Assembly (NCBI GenBank): GCA_034670405.1
Contig: JAXDDX010000019.1
Coordinates: forward strand, 2,174,501-2,238,500
Source: Hoplostethus atlanticus
Lineage: Eukaryota > Chordata > Actinopteri > Trachichthyiformes > Trachichthyidae
Reading direction: 5' to 3'
Length of the DNA: 64,000 nucleotides
Below the pieces are notes generated by a model. The model did not search any database, was not told where the DNA came from, and worked only from the letters and a program-made list of their open reading frames with translations. This document shows, in pieces, positions 50,831 to 63,429 of the stretch (positions are counted from its first letter, which is position 1; each line of letters starts with the position of its first letter). Both the position numbers and the translations under genes were made by a program.

Positions 50831-53800
50831 GCTCTTGACTGCTGCCCTGCTCTGCAGACCGTCCTAGGCTGTCTGAAGAAGCAGTGATGTGGTGTGAAAT
50901 CGTTCTGACATAGGGAGAGGATTAATGGGTGTCGTTATATGAGCTTATTCTACCCTGTGCTGTTTCCCTTCACCATTCTTTAACAATTTCTTTTAAATAA
51001 CACATCTTATAGCCAATGTATAACCATGTATTTTAGTGTCCATACATCATCTTATTTTTGGTGTTTCTACGACTGTCTGCCTGTAGTTGTCGTATCTAGA
51101 GCTTCTCTCCCACACAGCGTTGAAACCGCGGTTATTTTTAGCGAGGTATCCAATGTGCAGGTGTTGAAAGGGTTGGGCATAAAGGGTCAAATGTGAGGGT
51201 GTCTTGAATTCCCACGTCGATCTACGTGACCCATTTCTTTGTCTATGATGTGCTAGATACAGAGGTAGGACACATTTTACAGCAGATCCCCTTGCAGTTT
51301 GTTAGACAAAAAAAAAAAAGGGAATAGTTGATTTGTGGGCTTTTATACCGCCACTGAGATGCAGCCTTTGTGAATTGACTCTTTCCCTTTATGAGAAAGA
51401 GGATCAAAGGGACTAATGCAAGGAAACATCTGTGATATAAGGTGCTCACTCGATAACCCCCGGTGCTATTCCCCGTCTCAACCCACCTTTCTTCCCTCTT
51501 AACATCCAAGGCGGGTTTCTACATCCACCTAGTTCAATAGCACAAGGGATCGCTGCACGAGATCCTCAGGAGAATCTCCATCGACTTTATCATTAAGGAT
51601 GTTAACACGGCATTTTTCCTCACCTTAATAAATGGATATCGACTTTTGCTGTTTGTAATAGCATATCAATGCATCCCCTTTCCACCCCAACCACTGTCCT
51701 CACCAATGATTTTCTAGGAACAAGCTATTACCGTGCCCTGATTTTCTATCTATTTCGAAGGCAATATAAACCGTCATTTTCGCATCTCAGGTGTAAGTGC
51801 CATAACTAGCATCTTCGCTATAATTGCAGCCTTATTAAATCCCATCAGCTGATAGGCGTCATCCGGGGAATACATTTCAAATTTCATCAAACAAACTTAT
51901 AATCAGGGCATTGTGGGTGCTATGCAATCGGCTCCAGACGTGCAGCGGGAGATCAATAGACGATTTCAAAGGTTTTCTAGCACCTCGTTAATTGATCGGC
52001 TGCCCTTTCCCCTATCATTTTGATGCGTTTCCTGGTCCTCAATGACCTAAAACCTGATAATATGAGAAACAGGACACAAAGGTTACCTCACCTGGCAATT
52101 TTTTTTTTTTTGGGGACAATGTTTGACCTGACCACAGGTTTATAAATTGAAGACAACTAACCCTCAGTAAAAAAAGACATACAATCCATGCAGAGCAGAC
52201 TTTATCCCCCTCCTGTTCGAACACAAAGCCTTCCTATTAATGTGCAAGTTTTTTTAAAGCAGGTGGGCGTATTTCTCGCCATTTCAAAAACCACAAAAAA
52301 AAGTTGTCAACTTGCTAATAACTCCGCTATCTACCCACATCTAGCTGGCAAACACACTTTGCTCCCACAACTTGCTAGCTACCTTGCCACCCATGACCCA
52401 TGCCATCTGACTCAATGAGAGATTTGTCATGTGCCTGATTTAGATATTCTATATTCTGCGTTTCCGGACCCACAGGGAAGGACATAATTGAATAGGCTGT
52501 GTCAAAGCTCCCCCCCCCCCCACCTCCTCCCATGAAAACCTCCCAGGGACAGGCTAACGTTAATTATCTCCCATTGCAATATGGCCTAGTTTTATAATTA
52601 CTGGTCCTGCCAAATATATTACAACATCCTATGCCTCTCACCAGACGGTTATTAATTTAGTGTGTGTGATCCATAGATGTATGTGCGATATGCTTTACTT
52701 GTACTTACTTTTATTTACATCGGGGTGCATGAGCTGTTGATTGAGTTATCTTGTGCAAACGCAGACTGCTGTTTCACAAATATGTAAGATAGGCTCTTCA
52801 TTTGCTTTCCATACATTTAATATAGCATCTACATTACATTAGTGTGTTCCTTGCAGCGTTAACAAGGAATACGACCTCCTCCACCCAGCACAGTTCAATC
52901 AGTATTTGTGAATTTGAACACGCAACAGTAGGAGCCACAAGAGCCAAGGCTGTAAAGAGTGCCTGTTCTTTCATAACAACAGCAACTTATTGAAACATTT
53001 AGAAATACCTGCAAACACATCTGCAGAAAATCCACAGTGATCTGACAGTAAACCGTCCAGATTTTCCAATTCCTTCTCAGTGGAGTAACTGCAATCTGGC
53101 ACCTGCTTGATACCGATGATACCTGTACAGGGGGTAGCCGTGATGGTCAGAAGTCCCTCGAGAGAAAATCACTTTTGCTTGAAAACTGGATCGGGCAGCC
53201 TTTTGAACTTTGAATGTATCGGGTCAGACACAAGGGATAGGATGAAATCAATAGCTAAGTAAATAAATAAATTACAGCCACAGACTCTTGAACCACCACA
53301 ACCAACCCAGAGGTACTGGGTTGGTTGGGCCCCACGTTGGCAAGTCAGTTTCATGTTTTGAAGCTAGCAAAACATCACTGACAATAAAGCAAAACAAAGA
53401 TCCAGTCTGTTCGGAGTATTAAGAATGGAGGTGGTAGTCTAAGTACGACTATTGAGCTGATCCAATATGTTAGCCTTCTGACCAATCCAGTCTGATGAAG
53501 GCTATGGCGACTAAACTTAATATCGAGATGTTATATCAAGATGTTAACAAGATCTTCTTCTCCTTATTTGGATATAATAAATATAATTCCCCAGTGGCAG
53601 AAATGTGCTTCCATACACATCTGCCTCAATTTTATTTATTTTCTCTTAATTTTTCAGCCCCACCTCTGTGTTTTGTGGTCTGCTGTGTTCATTTATTAGG
53701 TAGACACAGTTGCACTTAATACATAACATAATCAGTCTGTCACTGTCAGCTCAGTAGGGGAAAAGTGGAATTTACCAAAGTAAAGATGGCGGGGGGGGGG

Positions 53801-55018
53801 AAAAGAGATTCCCTTCAGTCCTGATGTTTTGTTTGTTGCGCTTGGCTCACCGCCAGCACACAGGCCAACCAGCTCACAAGATGTTACAATGGTCAAGTTA
53901 GTCTTTTCTTGTCTTTTTATTTTCGCTTTTCTTCAATTCAGGAAAAAAAAATCTTGGATCACTAATCATAATGTGAATTTTTTTTTTTTTATCTCTTAAG
54001 TGAATGAAGACTACACAAGGAAAGGCTTTTATTTTGTTGTAATCAAAATACACTTCCTGAATCTACGTCAAACTGCCTAAATGGCCTCAATTCAGAAACG
54101 TGCCATCCAGCTGCTGCGTGCATACTGTGCCTTTTCCGACCGGCCAGAGCCACCTGAGGATATTTCCACCGTTTCAATTACGGAGTGCTATTCTAAAATT
54201 AAAACAATTAAGAGGCATACCACTTATCCAAATTATATCACCGACTAAAGGTCAACAGCAAGCGCCGGCAAATATAATTCTCAGGAAACCAAGAGTTCAG
54301 AGCAGGAGAGCTCCATAGGCTCGCTAATTCTGAACTCCTTCCTCCTTTTTGATGCGGTCCCACAGCGCGCTCGCCTTACATGGTAAGGCCACAGCATATT
54401 CAGTTATCCCATCACCCAGATTATATTACACGGCTCCCTCAAGAAGTGATCTGGATGAACTCGAGCTTTTTAACCTCTATTAACATTAAACACTAGCTAA
54501 AGGGAAGTAATGAATCTGAGCATAATGCCTTTTTTTCAGAAAGTCACTAAATCCACACACATCATCTCCCGCCCCCCCAAGAATTCCCAACCACTCCAGT
54601 GGAGCTGCAGGTGTGAATGTGTGTGTGAAAAAGAGCATGTCTCCTCAGCAAACCTCCCATTATATAGAAAGGTTAAAAAAAAAAATCAAACCCAGATTCG
54701 TCAGATTGACTGTCCGTCATTGGGCAGACTACCTTGTTGCAGCAACAGTCTGATCTGGATTCTTGTCACCTCTCGTTTGCAATGAAAGACTCATCTGATC
54801 ATTTGTCAACCGTAAGTGCCTCTCTGGGTGTCACCGCTGCGGCACCGTATGGTATCGGTAATTAGTCACAAAGCCCTAGTTCCACCGCTAACACGTCTCC
54901 CATATCTGGCTTTCATTTGGAAGGAAACAAGTCTAATGTTGCTGAAGACTAAAAAGTAAATGAGATATTTGTCCTTTGGTAGAGCAACTTAAGTTTTGCT
55001 GTTTTTAAACATTCCCCT

Positions 55019-55020
<2 letters not shown>
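50831..55020. other. Gene-free stretch with possible conserved blocks
   Basis: No supported gene. Simple sequence is limited to short homopolymer runs (C-run 52510-52521, G-run 53792-53801, A- and T-runs). The segments 51570-52020 and 52540-52660 are complex, with TAATTA/ATTAAT words and no repeat features, and are candidate conserved noncoding DNA. A 12-bp perfect hairpin lies at 53299-53327. Confidence 0.45.

Positions 55021-55069
<49 letters not shown>
55021..55069. repeat. (CA)n microsatellite
   Basis: About 24 uninterrupted CA units. Confidence 0.95.
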
Positions 55070-55071
<2 letters not shown>

Positions 55072-55174
55072 CCTCCCATATAGATGAATGTGTGCAGGTT
55101 GGCTGAGCACATGGCGCCTGGAGCAGATAGGAGTCCACAGCTCAAGAACACCAAAGTGTATCGCGCAGTCCCGC

Positions 55175-55437
55175 CCTCCTCCGACTCCAGGTTTATGCAG
55201 CCTCCCAGCATGCATTGGGGCGGAAGGGCAGGAAAACATGCTGGACAGATTGGCAGTCCATCACGGCGGCGAACACATAGACAGACGATCCCACTCACAT
55301 CTATGGGCAATTTACAGTCTACACCTGACTTGCATGTATTCGGAGTGTGGAAAAACATACAAACTCCAGGATATGTGAACCCAGGACCTTCCTGCTGTGA
55401 GGCGACGGCGCTAACCACTGAGCCCTTTAGCGCTTCA
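55175..55437 (-). mobile_element. tRNA-headed SINE of a very common fish type
   Basis: On the minus strand: A box region GGGCTCAGTGGTTAGCGC (plus 55408-55425), then GTCGCCTCACAGCAGGAAGG, TCCTGGGTTCACATATCC (B box region, plus 55369-55381), GGAGTTTGTATGTTTTTCC, ACATGCAAGTCAGGTG, AAATTGCCCATAGATGTGAG, and GATGGACTGCCAATCTGTCC. These reproduce, with decay, the familiar fish repeat whose tail resembles the 3' end of L2-type LINEs. No target duplication was seen. It overlaps spurious ORFs on both strands. Confidence 0.8.
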
Positions 55438-58400
55438 CTTCAGTATATTTGGTATTGATTGACAACTTACCTGATACTCCCTGAATTCTCCTGATGCGGT
55501 AAACCCCATCCGTCTAATATTGTAAGCCTGACAAAAACACACCAAGAGTTCCTTCTAAATGCTATTTGACAGGTCTCTCTCTATCTATCTCTCTATCTAA
55601 AGGAGTAATAATTCATCATAATATGGTCAAAAGCGTTGTCACAGTGAGCTGAAATCATTTTAATGTAGATGTCATATCAAATATGATGAGAGTGTTGGCC
55701 TCTGAGTGTGGGCTGATATTGGCCCCCATGGTAAATCACGTCCCACTGTCACGATTGCTTTTCGCTCTTGCATCCATATAGCTTCACTATATTGTGCATT
55801 GTATGTCTGTGCCTGCTTAGGTGAACATCCCCAACGTTCCTATATCCTCATCAGTGTTTGCTCCCAAGCCAATATCAGCAAAAAGAAATAGTCCCAATTG
55901 AGTTTTTTTTTTTATATTTTTGAAAAAATAGTCAGAATTTTGAGTAAAAGCAAAAGTAAATCATTCATCTGAAGTGACAGGTAGAACATTCACAGAGCTT
56001 TTACAAAATGTTTGCAGTGCCATTCAACCTGCCCCGGCTCAGTATCCCCAGCCAGCTATTTCACCGGGCTTGGTACATTATCATTACGTCTCTGTCCTGT
56101 ATCCCTCAAGGCTATACAAAGCCTTTCTTTTTTTTTACTACTCTCAGCTCATTCATTTTTCATTGGGGCCCGGCTGTTAATTAAAACGCTGAATGGCACA
56201 CTTTAGGTAGCAAACACAAAATTTTGTTGTTTGACCTTTTCTCGTTGCCAATATGTGGCGCTGCCTGAGTATGACGCGTTGATGAATGGATAATGCACTA
56301 TCGCGGCTGACAGGCCCTCTTTGGGAAAATTAATGAGAACATAGAGAACAAGAAAGGGGGAATGTTGGAATTTTTTTTTTTCTCTATTTTTTTGAGACTT
56401 GAATTACTCTCTGTGGATTATGATTGTAAAAAAAAAAGTTACTGCTTAATGGATATGATGTGATTTTTTTTTTAATAATTTGTTTTGAGAAACTGAAATG
56501 ATGCTGTCCTTCAGTAGCGCTCCTGTTTCTATTGCATTCTATTTCTTGAATGCTGGAATGAAATTGAATATTGTGACACATATTCTTTGCACCTTGATGC
56601 ACCTCTCCTCCAATGAATGGAAGGTAAAATGCAGCAAGCTGGATCTCAGAAAGCATGCAGCTAAAAAGCTACATTTACAACGTATGTATAGGGAATTGAT
56701 TCACTGACTAACATATTGATTTATTGATTGATTCCTTCCTTCTTTCCTTCCTTCAGACAGAATACACTACCACAACGACACAATAAAGGCATAAAATCCA
56801 TCATCGAGTGCTACTTAGTCAGGCCTTCTTGACTATCTCATGAGTCCTGACTGAAAGGTGAAAATGATTCTCCAGTAGATTAACACTTCTCCCAGAAATT
56901 TAATAAATGGCCCTTAGCCACGGTGATGACCAAAACGTGTCGCAGATGAAGCTTTTCTTTTGAAAGCCCAAATGGAAATGTGTGATAAGTACCAGCTCGC
57001 GCCACTGATTTGCAATATTGGATGAAGCCTATAGTGTCAGGCTAATTGGACGGCTCTTCACTGGAAGCTCCACAGAGACTATTTGATGTTTCGTCAATAA
57101 CTACCGTCTTCATCAGGCTAAATGGAGCCAGAAATATTTTTGAGCTGAACTGAAGCGCTGTCAGCACAGTTTTGAAAAGTGCACAGTGGTATTATTGTGT
57201 TTTTAATTGTTTCTCTCCTGAGTCGAGATATTTTCAGCTCCGTGGTGCGTTCACGAACGATCATTCAACACATAAAGTGTGCTTTGCGTGTTTGTTTGCT
57301 CTTATCAAATCTCCTCAAAAGGTGTTTGGTGAAGCGCCGTGTTCGCGTGACTCATGAAATGTGTCACAATCGATCACAATTATGTGGTTGCAACAAACCC
57401 ATCATTGACCGAGGTTAGATACCCAGGAGGCATTGCTGCGTTGCTAGCGGCGTCTAGCGAGAGAAGAGAAGATAATGATGTCCTATCACTTAACAGAGGC
57501 GTCTTGAGGTTCATCTTCACTTGGCGTCACACTACTGAAAAGGATTTCAAATGAAAACAAGAAAGCAGCATGAAAAATTTAAACATTTCAATGTAGAAAT
57601 TTTGTCTCTATCCTCCAGAGGAAATGTTTGGAAAAATGTTGAACTCTTTTCAGCTGTGGGAAGTTACAAGGAATGGCCTGGGGACTAGTTGGTTGCGACA
57701 CAAGAGTTTTGTAGTATCGTAATAGAGTCATTTTGTTCTACTGTGTCACATTCAAGAACGAAATAAAGTACTGTTCTGTAAAGGCTGCCACTGTACATCG
57801 TTCAAAACCTGCATCAGTGCTGGAGTAGTCAGTGAAATAACACGTTCTCTTCTGAATCTTGCACCTTTCTGATGCTCACTTCAACCCAACTCAGTGTCAA
57901 AGTTCATCGAACATCGTGAACGCCTGAAAACTGGCTGGTTGGAGCTGTTGCTAGCACCTGCTTAACAACCTTTCTCATACGTGATGAAAAACCAACACTC
58001 TTTAACTTTCCCGATACCCTTGATTGATTTCAGCACAGTTTTATTACTCGGTCATTGGAAACATTTAATTGCCTGTATTAGTTTGTTCTGTCCACTGAGT
58101 GTTGAACCGCTAATGCTTGTTAGCGCCTCTCTGTCCACGTCTCTGTCATCCAGTCTTGTCATCTCCTCCAGATAAGACAGGATGTGCTAATTGTTTGAAC
58201 AAGTCTGAACCGTCAGTTTTTAAATTGCTCGCTGTCATTGTAATGTAATGTAATGGACAACTTCACAACTTTAACACATAGAAGATCTTGTGTTTTATAT
58301 ATCGTGGTTTGTTTCCCCTCTCTCTCTCTCTCTCTCATTCCATTACATTCTGCATTTACCATTCTCGATGATGAACCCCGAAGACGCCTGGTGCAGAAAA

Positions 58401-59649
58401 TCAACGGGTCTGATTTGTTGCCTTTTCATGGCCCGCGTTATTATCAGAACAGCACAACTTTTACAGCTCCCCTTGCAGGTGAATTTATTGGACAGCAACA
58501 AAAGGATTCAATTGAAATCCCCATTACAAGAGAGACAAGCATTGCTGTGTGTGCAATATCAATCACGGCGTTGTCTGCCCTTGCTTGTGCTGCTTTTTAA
58601 AGATCATCAATGTTCCCAGCGAAGAATAAAGTTGTTTTTGACTTTACTCCTCAGAGGCCGTCTTAGGAATTTGAGCGATTACTGGGTTTGTGTAAGAAAG
58701 ACAGAAACTGTTGAGAGAACCCGAGCGTATAGGGAGGGGGGAGGAGGGAGGGGAGTTGTGAGGTATTGATTTACCATTATAGCTCAAGTTGACCCTGATG
58801 CAGCCCTAAAGAAAAGAAAAGTCTTCCATTCATTCTCTCAAAGATGAGCCATTGTGATTGCGGTGTATTGTCTTCTTCAGAGAACTCCCATGTTTGACTA
58901 AGCTCTTCAGAAGACGAACAGAGTGTTGCATTCACGGGCCGTGGTGAAATCTGACCTTGAGTAAGTTGTTGTTGTTGTATTTTTTTTGTATTATTATGTA
59001 ATATTACTATTAATATGTAATATTATATTATTATTATGTTTCTATGTCATTTGGAAGTGTTCAGATAAAGCAGTCTTGCAGATGTGCATATGTGTGTATG
59101 TGTGTCTGTCTGAGGAGGCAGTGATAGTGAAAATCACCCCAATATGATCCGCTGTTTTAACTTCATTTCAAGCCATTTTCCTCTTTCGCCCATTAGTCCA
59201 TCGTTTAACGCAGAGCGGGAGGAGGATCGGCTTCATCGTACAGTAGCTTTTACGTGACGTGCGCTCGGCTTCTATTGCCTTCATAACGCGTCGAAGAGGA
59301 AGCACGACGCGTGTCACAAAATGTCCTCTGGGATAATGACGCCAGTTGTGTCTTAATTGAACATGAATCTTGTTCCTGCACGCCATAACGTCACCTCACG
59401 CTGAATGAAAGAGTTGCACGCTCAAATAAGCGCTTGAATCATTTTTTGTTTTAAAGGATTCCAGGACCCGGAGCCCACCGTGACAACCCGCTAACTACGG
59501 GATGCAGACACACGAGCTCTGGTGTATAATCTCTTTTGAGAGACGACGACGCTGTTGGCAAAATGTATCATAATTAACAAAGATGGTTATTGTATTAAGC
59601 TGCGTATGCAACGGTGTATGGGTTTATGAATGTGTGTGTGCAGTGTGTG

Positions 59650-59656
<7 letters not shown>
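55438..59656. other. Gene-free stretch with possible conserved blocks
   Basis: No supported gene. It includes T-runs near 55903 and 56369, a CTTC-rich patch at 56729-56757, a short (CT)n at 58318-58338 and TA/ATT-rich DNA at 58978-59040. The segment 56920-57180 is complex and non-repetitive and is a candidate regulatory element. The ORF at 58253-58600 has no recognised domain. Confidence 0.45.

Positions 59657-59686
<30 letters not shown>
59657..59686. repeat. (TG)n microsatellite
   Basis: Fifteen TG units. Confidence 0.9.
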
Positions 59687-59688
<2 letters not shown>

Positions 59689-59979
59689 CTCTGGTGCATC
59701 TCCTGCCTGTGGCTCTCACGCATTGTGAATCATGACAGGGGAGGTTTTGACAATAAAAAAAATAGTAAACACTCCTGTAGGGGAGGTGGTGTAATGTGTG
59801 TGTGCAGTGTGTCTCTTTATGTGTGTGTGTGTGTGTGTACACGGGGGTCTGCCTGCCTCTGCAGCTTCCTCCCTTCCTCCTCCTCTTGTTGCTGTTCTTT
59901 CCCCTGGGAGGCCGTTTGGGTTTTCATGTCGCTTTGTTTTTTATGTAGGACACCGCTGCCTGCTTGATGTTTGAGTTAA

Positions 59980-59998
59980 GGGGGGGGGGGGGGGGGGG
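59980..59998. repeat. G19 homopolymer run
   Basis: Nineteen consecutive G, which could form G-quadruplex structures and is error-prone in sequencing. Confidence 0.9.
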
Positions 59999-60169
59999 AA
60001 TGCTTTAAGATGCCGCCGCGCCGTCTGTTTTTTGGAGGCGCCGAGATATGATTCAAAGTCCTGACAATCATACGCCGAGGAGAAGAACAACAACTATTTT
60101 GGGTACAACGGTAGCTCACCAAACAGAGGATGTTCCGTGTGAAGATGCTACAGAGCCGCTGCTTATTGC

Positions 60170-60790
60170 ACATGAGAGGAAAGAATGACGGAGGAGGAAC
60201 GAGAGGAGGAGGTGGAAAAGGTAAGCGGAGGCCAACGAAGATGAGGAGGGAGGACGTTTTAGATGGAGAAGGAGAGGGAGGAAGAGGGGGCGTGAGGGAT
60301 ATGAGGAAGAAAATGAATAGAATAGAGAGCTGAGGAGGCAAAGGAAGATTTAATCCATTTAATCTATGGCATTTTCATATAAATAAATGTCTGCTTTGGT
60401 ACTCTCAATTGCCGGTTAGTCAGCTCATGAAAGCTTTTCCATTTGCTGTTCTGAACACCCGCCGTCAGGTAGGCCTTTGCTGCATCACAGGAAGTGATGT
60501 GTTTTACTTTTGCGGCAGTGGCAGCGGTTTGTTTGGAAGAAGAACTGGGTAGTTAGCATGAGCAGCGATAGCCGTCGTGGCTGAACAGACAAAGAAGAGA
60601 GCGCCACCTGCAGAAACTCACACTCCATTGACAGAAAATGGAGGAGGATGGGAGGAAGAGGAACCAGGGAAGGGAAAGGGGAGGAAGAGCAAAAGAAAAA
60701 AATGGTAAGGAAAAGAAGGGAAAACAAAAGAGTAGAGAGAGGACAGTGATGGAAAATGAGGAGGGAGAGGAGAAGGAAGAACGATCATGT
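60170..60790. repeat. Purine-rich (GA/GGA) low-complexity region
   Basis: The plus strand is dominated by GGA/GAA words at 60180-60340 and again at 60640-60780, giving Arg/Lys/Glu- or Ser/Pro/Phe-rich pseudo-ORFs. A non-repetitive gap lies between. Confidence 0.7.
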
Positions 60791-62784
60791 ATCATGTAAA
60801 CTTACTATCATGCAACTCACAGCCTCAACCCAGCGTGGCAGGAAGTAGCTCCTCCACTGCAATTTCATTTCCTGTTTTGTTTCAAGGGGCTGTGCGAGAA
60901 AGTTCTGCCTCTTATGAAACAACGTGATTAATCTCTACAGTTAAATAATAGGAGGCTCTTTTTTTTATGGTGACTAAGCATTTCTTATTTTTTGGGGGGG
61001 GTGTGTGTGTGTGTGTGAAGCATTGGTCATGGTCAGCTGGTAGATTTTAAACTACTTAGGGAATTAGCCGCCACTACAATTGGCAAGAAAACTGGATTAA
61101 CATTTTAAGATGTTAAGCCTGACTTACCCCTGCTGTTTTTCATCTCCGACGAAAAAACAGCACCATCACCTCGTAAAAGAAAAAATCCAAATGGCATTAA
61201 TCATGTGCCATTTTTGTCAGGAACCAAAATAGCTGTATTAGTGCATAACATTATAGAAATGTGCACCCCCCCCCCCCTGTTATGATAACAAAATAAGCAA
61301 ACTCTAAGCAGTTACATAAAAATATAATAAAGAGCCTCATCATGGACAGTATATAGTGTCTTGGAGGGTCGAGAGGTCGTATGAACACCAGTCCTAGTAT
61401 TATAACAAATGAGGAACATTTATTTCCTTCCTCTGTCTCAGTCTCTGCCGAGTTTGTCCTTTGTTGTCTGCAGTTTTGAGGCTCCCAGGAAACACAAAGA
61501 CTTTTTTTCCTCATGCATCATCTATGTTCATTAGCGCCGCCATTAAACTCCATGTCATTTTGTCCGCTGGGTCGCAAAAGGCTGGAACCGCTTCCAATTT
61601 GTACATCATCTAAAAGATCCGCCTTCAGTGTAACATGACCTCTGTGATGCCACGCTGCGCGTCGCGACAGAGACCGCGGCGCACTAAAAATACAGACGGG
61701 TATCCCGAATGACCTCTTCGACCACGTTCGTAGGCAAATAAAATGCGGAGCACGGTGAAGCACGCATGGCAGGGCAGCACACACATCATAACAGAGGGTG
61801 TTGCAGAACCGGCTAGGCTGATCTCTCCATTTGTTGTGGTGCGCTGCAACAAATAGCAAAGTCCTTTAAGCTGTTGAAATGGATGCAACTTTATATGCAT
61901 TAAAATATTATTCATTTGTCAACGTTAGGGCAGCTCCAGTGTGCTGTTTTATATGGAAAGTCACATCGTTTAATATTATACTTCTGGTGTGAAAATAGGT
62001 TAGAATTCAAAAAAAGCGTGGCTATTTCACAAGCATGGATACTGACAAAATAGGATTTTAAGCAACAGTGGGGGTGGGGGGGGGGGGGGGGGGGGGGGAA
62101 GTGTGTGCATCGGGGATCATCCCGCCACCACAGCACAGACGCTTGGTGATGTAACAGCAGGGTAAGTTGACAGGGAGTCAGAACCCGGGATTGAACACAA
62201 CAGGCCTGGTGCTGCAGCAAAATCCTGATGTGTATAATTGCAGCTAATGGAAACCGCCTCACCCCAACGTTGAGGTGGATAGTCAGGCTTTATGCAAAAC
62301 CTGTTTGAAAGGATTCCTAACTGTTTCTATGGGAGCCATAAACCATGATGTGTCATCAAGCAGCTGAATGCACGGGAGGGGGAATGCATTCAGTGCTCTC
62401 AGGTGAAAACCTTGAATGTTCAACAACATCTTTTAATCCGCGTTACTTGTTACATATTTTGAAAATGTGCAGTTGGAATAGGTTCACTGGGCCCCGGGGG
62501 CCAGGGCACTTGCTCATCAAATTAGATATGAGGTTTTCATATGACAGCATCGGTAAATGGCAGCATTTCAACATGGCTGCAACTGAATGGTGGTTGTGAT
62601 GACAGCGCTGAGTCATGGTTTTAAAATGGCATAGTAGACATAGATGATAAACACAGTTATTCTCTTACCCGCGATACTTCATCGCGTTGAGATAAACCGA
62701 ATATCAACGCTGTTGTGTTGCGAGGCATATATGTGCATGTGTGTATCATGTGTAAGTGCATTTGTGCCTGTGCAACAGTTCAAC

Positions 62785-62817
<33 letters not shown>

Positions 62818-63381
62818 CCCCACCACTCCGAAGAATGAAACTTGATTATAAATTATTCCCTTTAGAAATAAGGAACAGGAATATGAGACAGCTTGGGGAC
62901 AATTGAGCTTGTGGGGAGCATGTGTATCTGTGTCATGTTATTTGAGGACAGGAAGAAAGCAAAAACATACTGCCACAATCTCGCAAGTTCTCCGAGATGT
63001 TTCAATAATGTAAAAACCTAAAAAAGAAAAGAGAAAAATACGACACTGGTAAATAATGGCAAATCTGGTCGCCATCGGTCAGATCGGTCAGTCACCGCGG
63101 TGACTTTCAAAGAGAATATTCTCCAAGTTGTCGAAGCATTTTTTGGCGACACAAAACTGATTGTTCAAGCTATTTTGTTGGAACCGCAGCAAAATTTTCT
63201 ACTAACCTCTTAAAGCCTGCCTAAGATGCCTCGATGGCTTTCAATAGCAATTTCTCCAGAATAACTTGGGGGCTCGTTTCTTTCTGTGACCCACTTTTGA
63301 GAACCAAATCAGTTATTTGAAAAACAATATGTTCTGATCATACATGTCTTAACTGAAGGAGAGGCAATGAGACACTATATA

Positions 63382-63384
<3 letters not shown>
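60791..63384. other. Gene-free stretch
   Basis: No supported gene. Simple repeats are T- and G-runs with (TG)n at about 60960-61018, a C-run at 61267-61278, a G-run at 62070-62098 and (TG)n at 62787-62815. A degenerate B-box-like string, TTCAATCCCGGGTTC, on the minus strand near 62182-62197 may be SINE debris. Confidence 0.45.
62070..62098. repeat. G-run: G5 T G23
   Basis: Twenty-eight G in 29 bases; G-quadruplex potential and a likely assembly-error site. Confidence 0.9.
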
Positions 63385-63428
<44 letters not shown>

Positions 63429-63429
63429 T
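63385..63429. repeat. (TA)n then (CA)n compound microsatellite
   Basis: (TA)17 at 63385-63418 passes directly into CACACACACA. Confidence 0.95.

Noticed and set aside
58253-58769. Two overlapping ORFs of 115 and 159 codons with a moderately protein-like segment
   Set aside because: They arise from different frames of the same DNA after a CT-rich tract. There is an internal CAG/GTGAAT, but no domain and no coherent exon structure.
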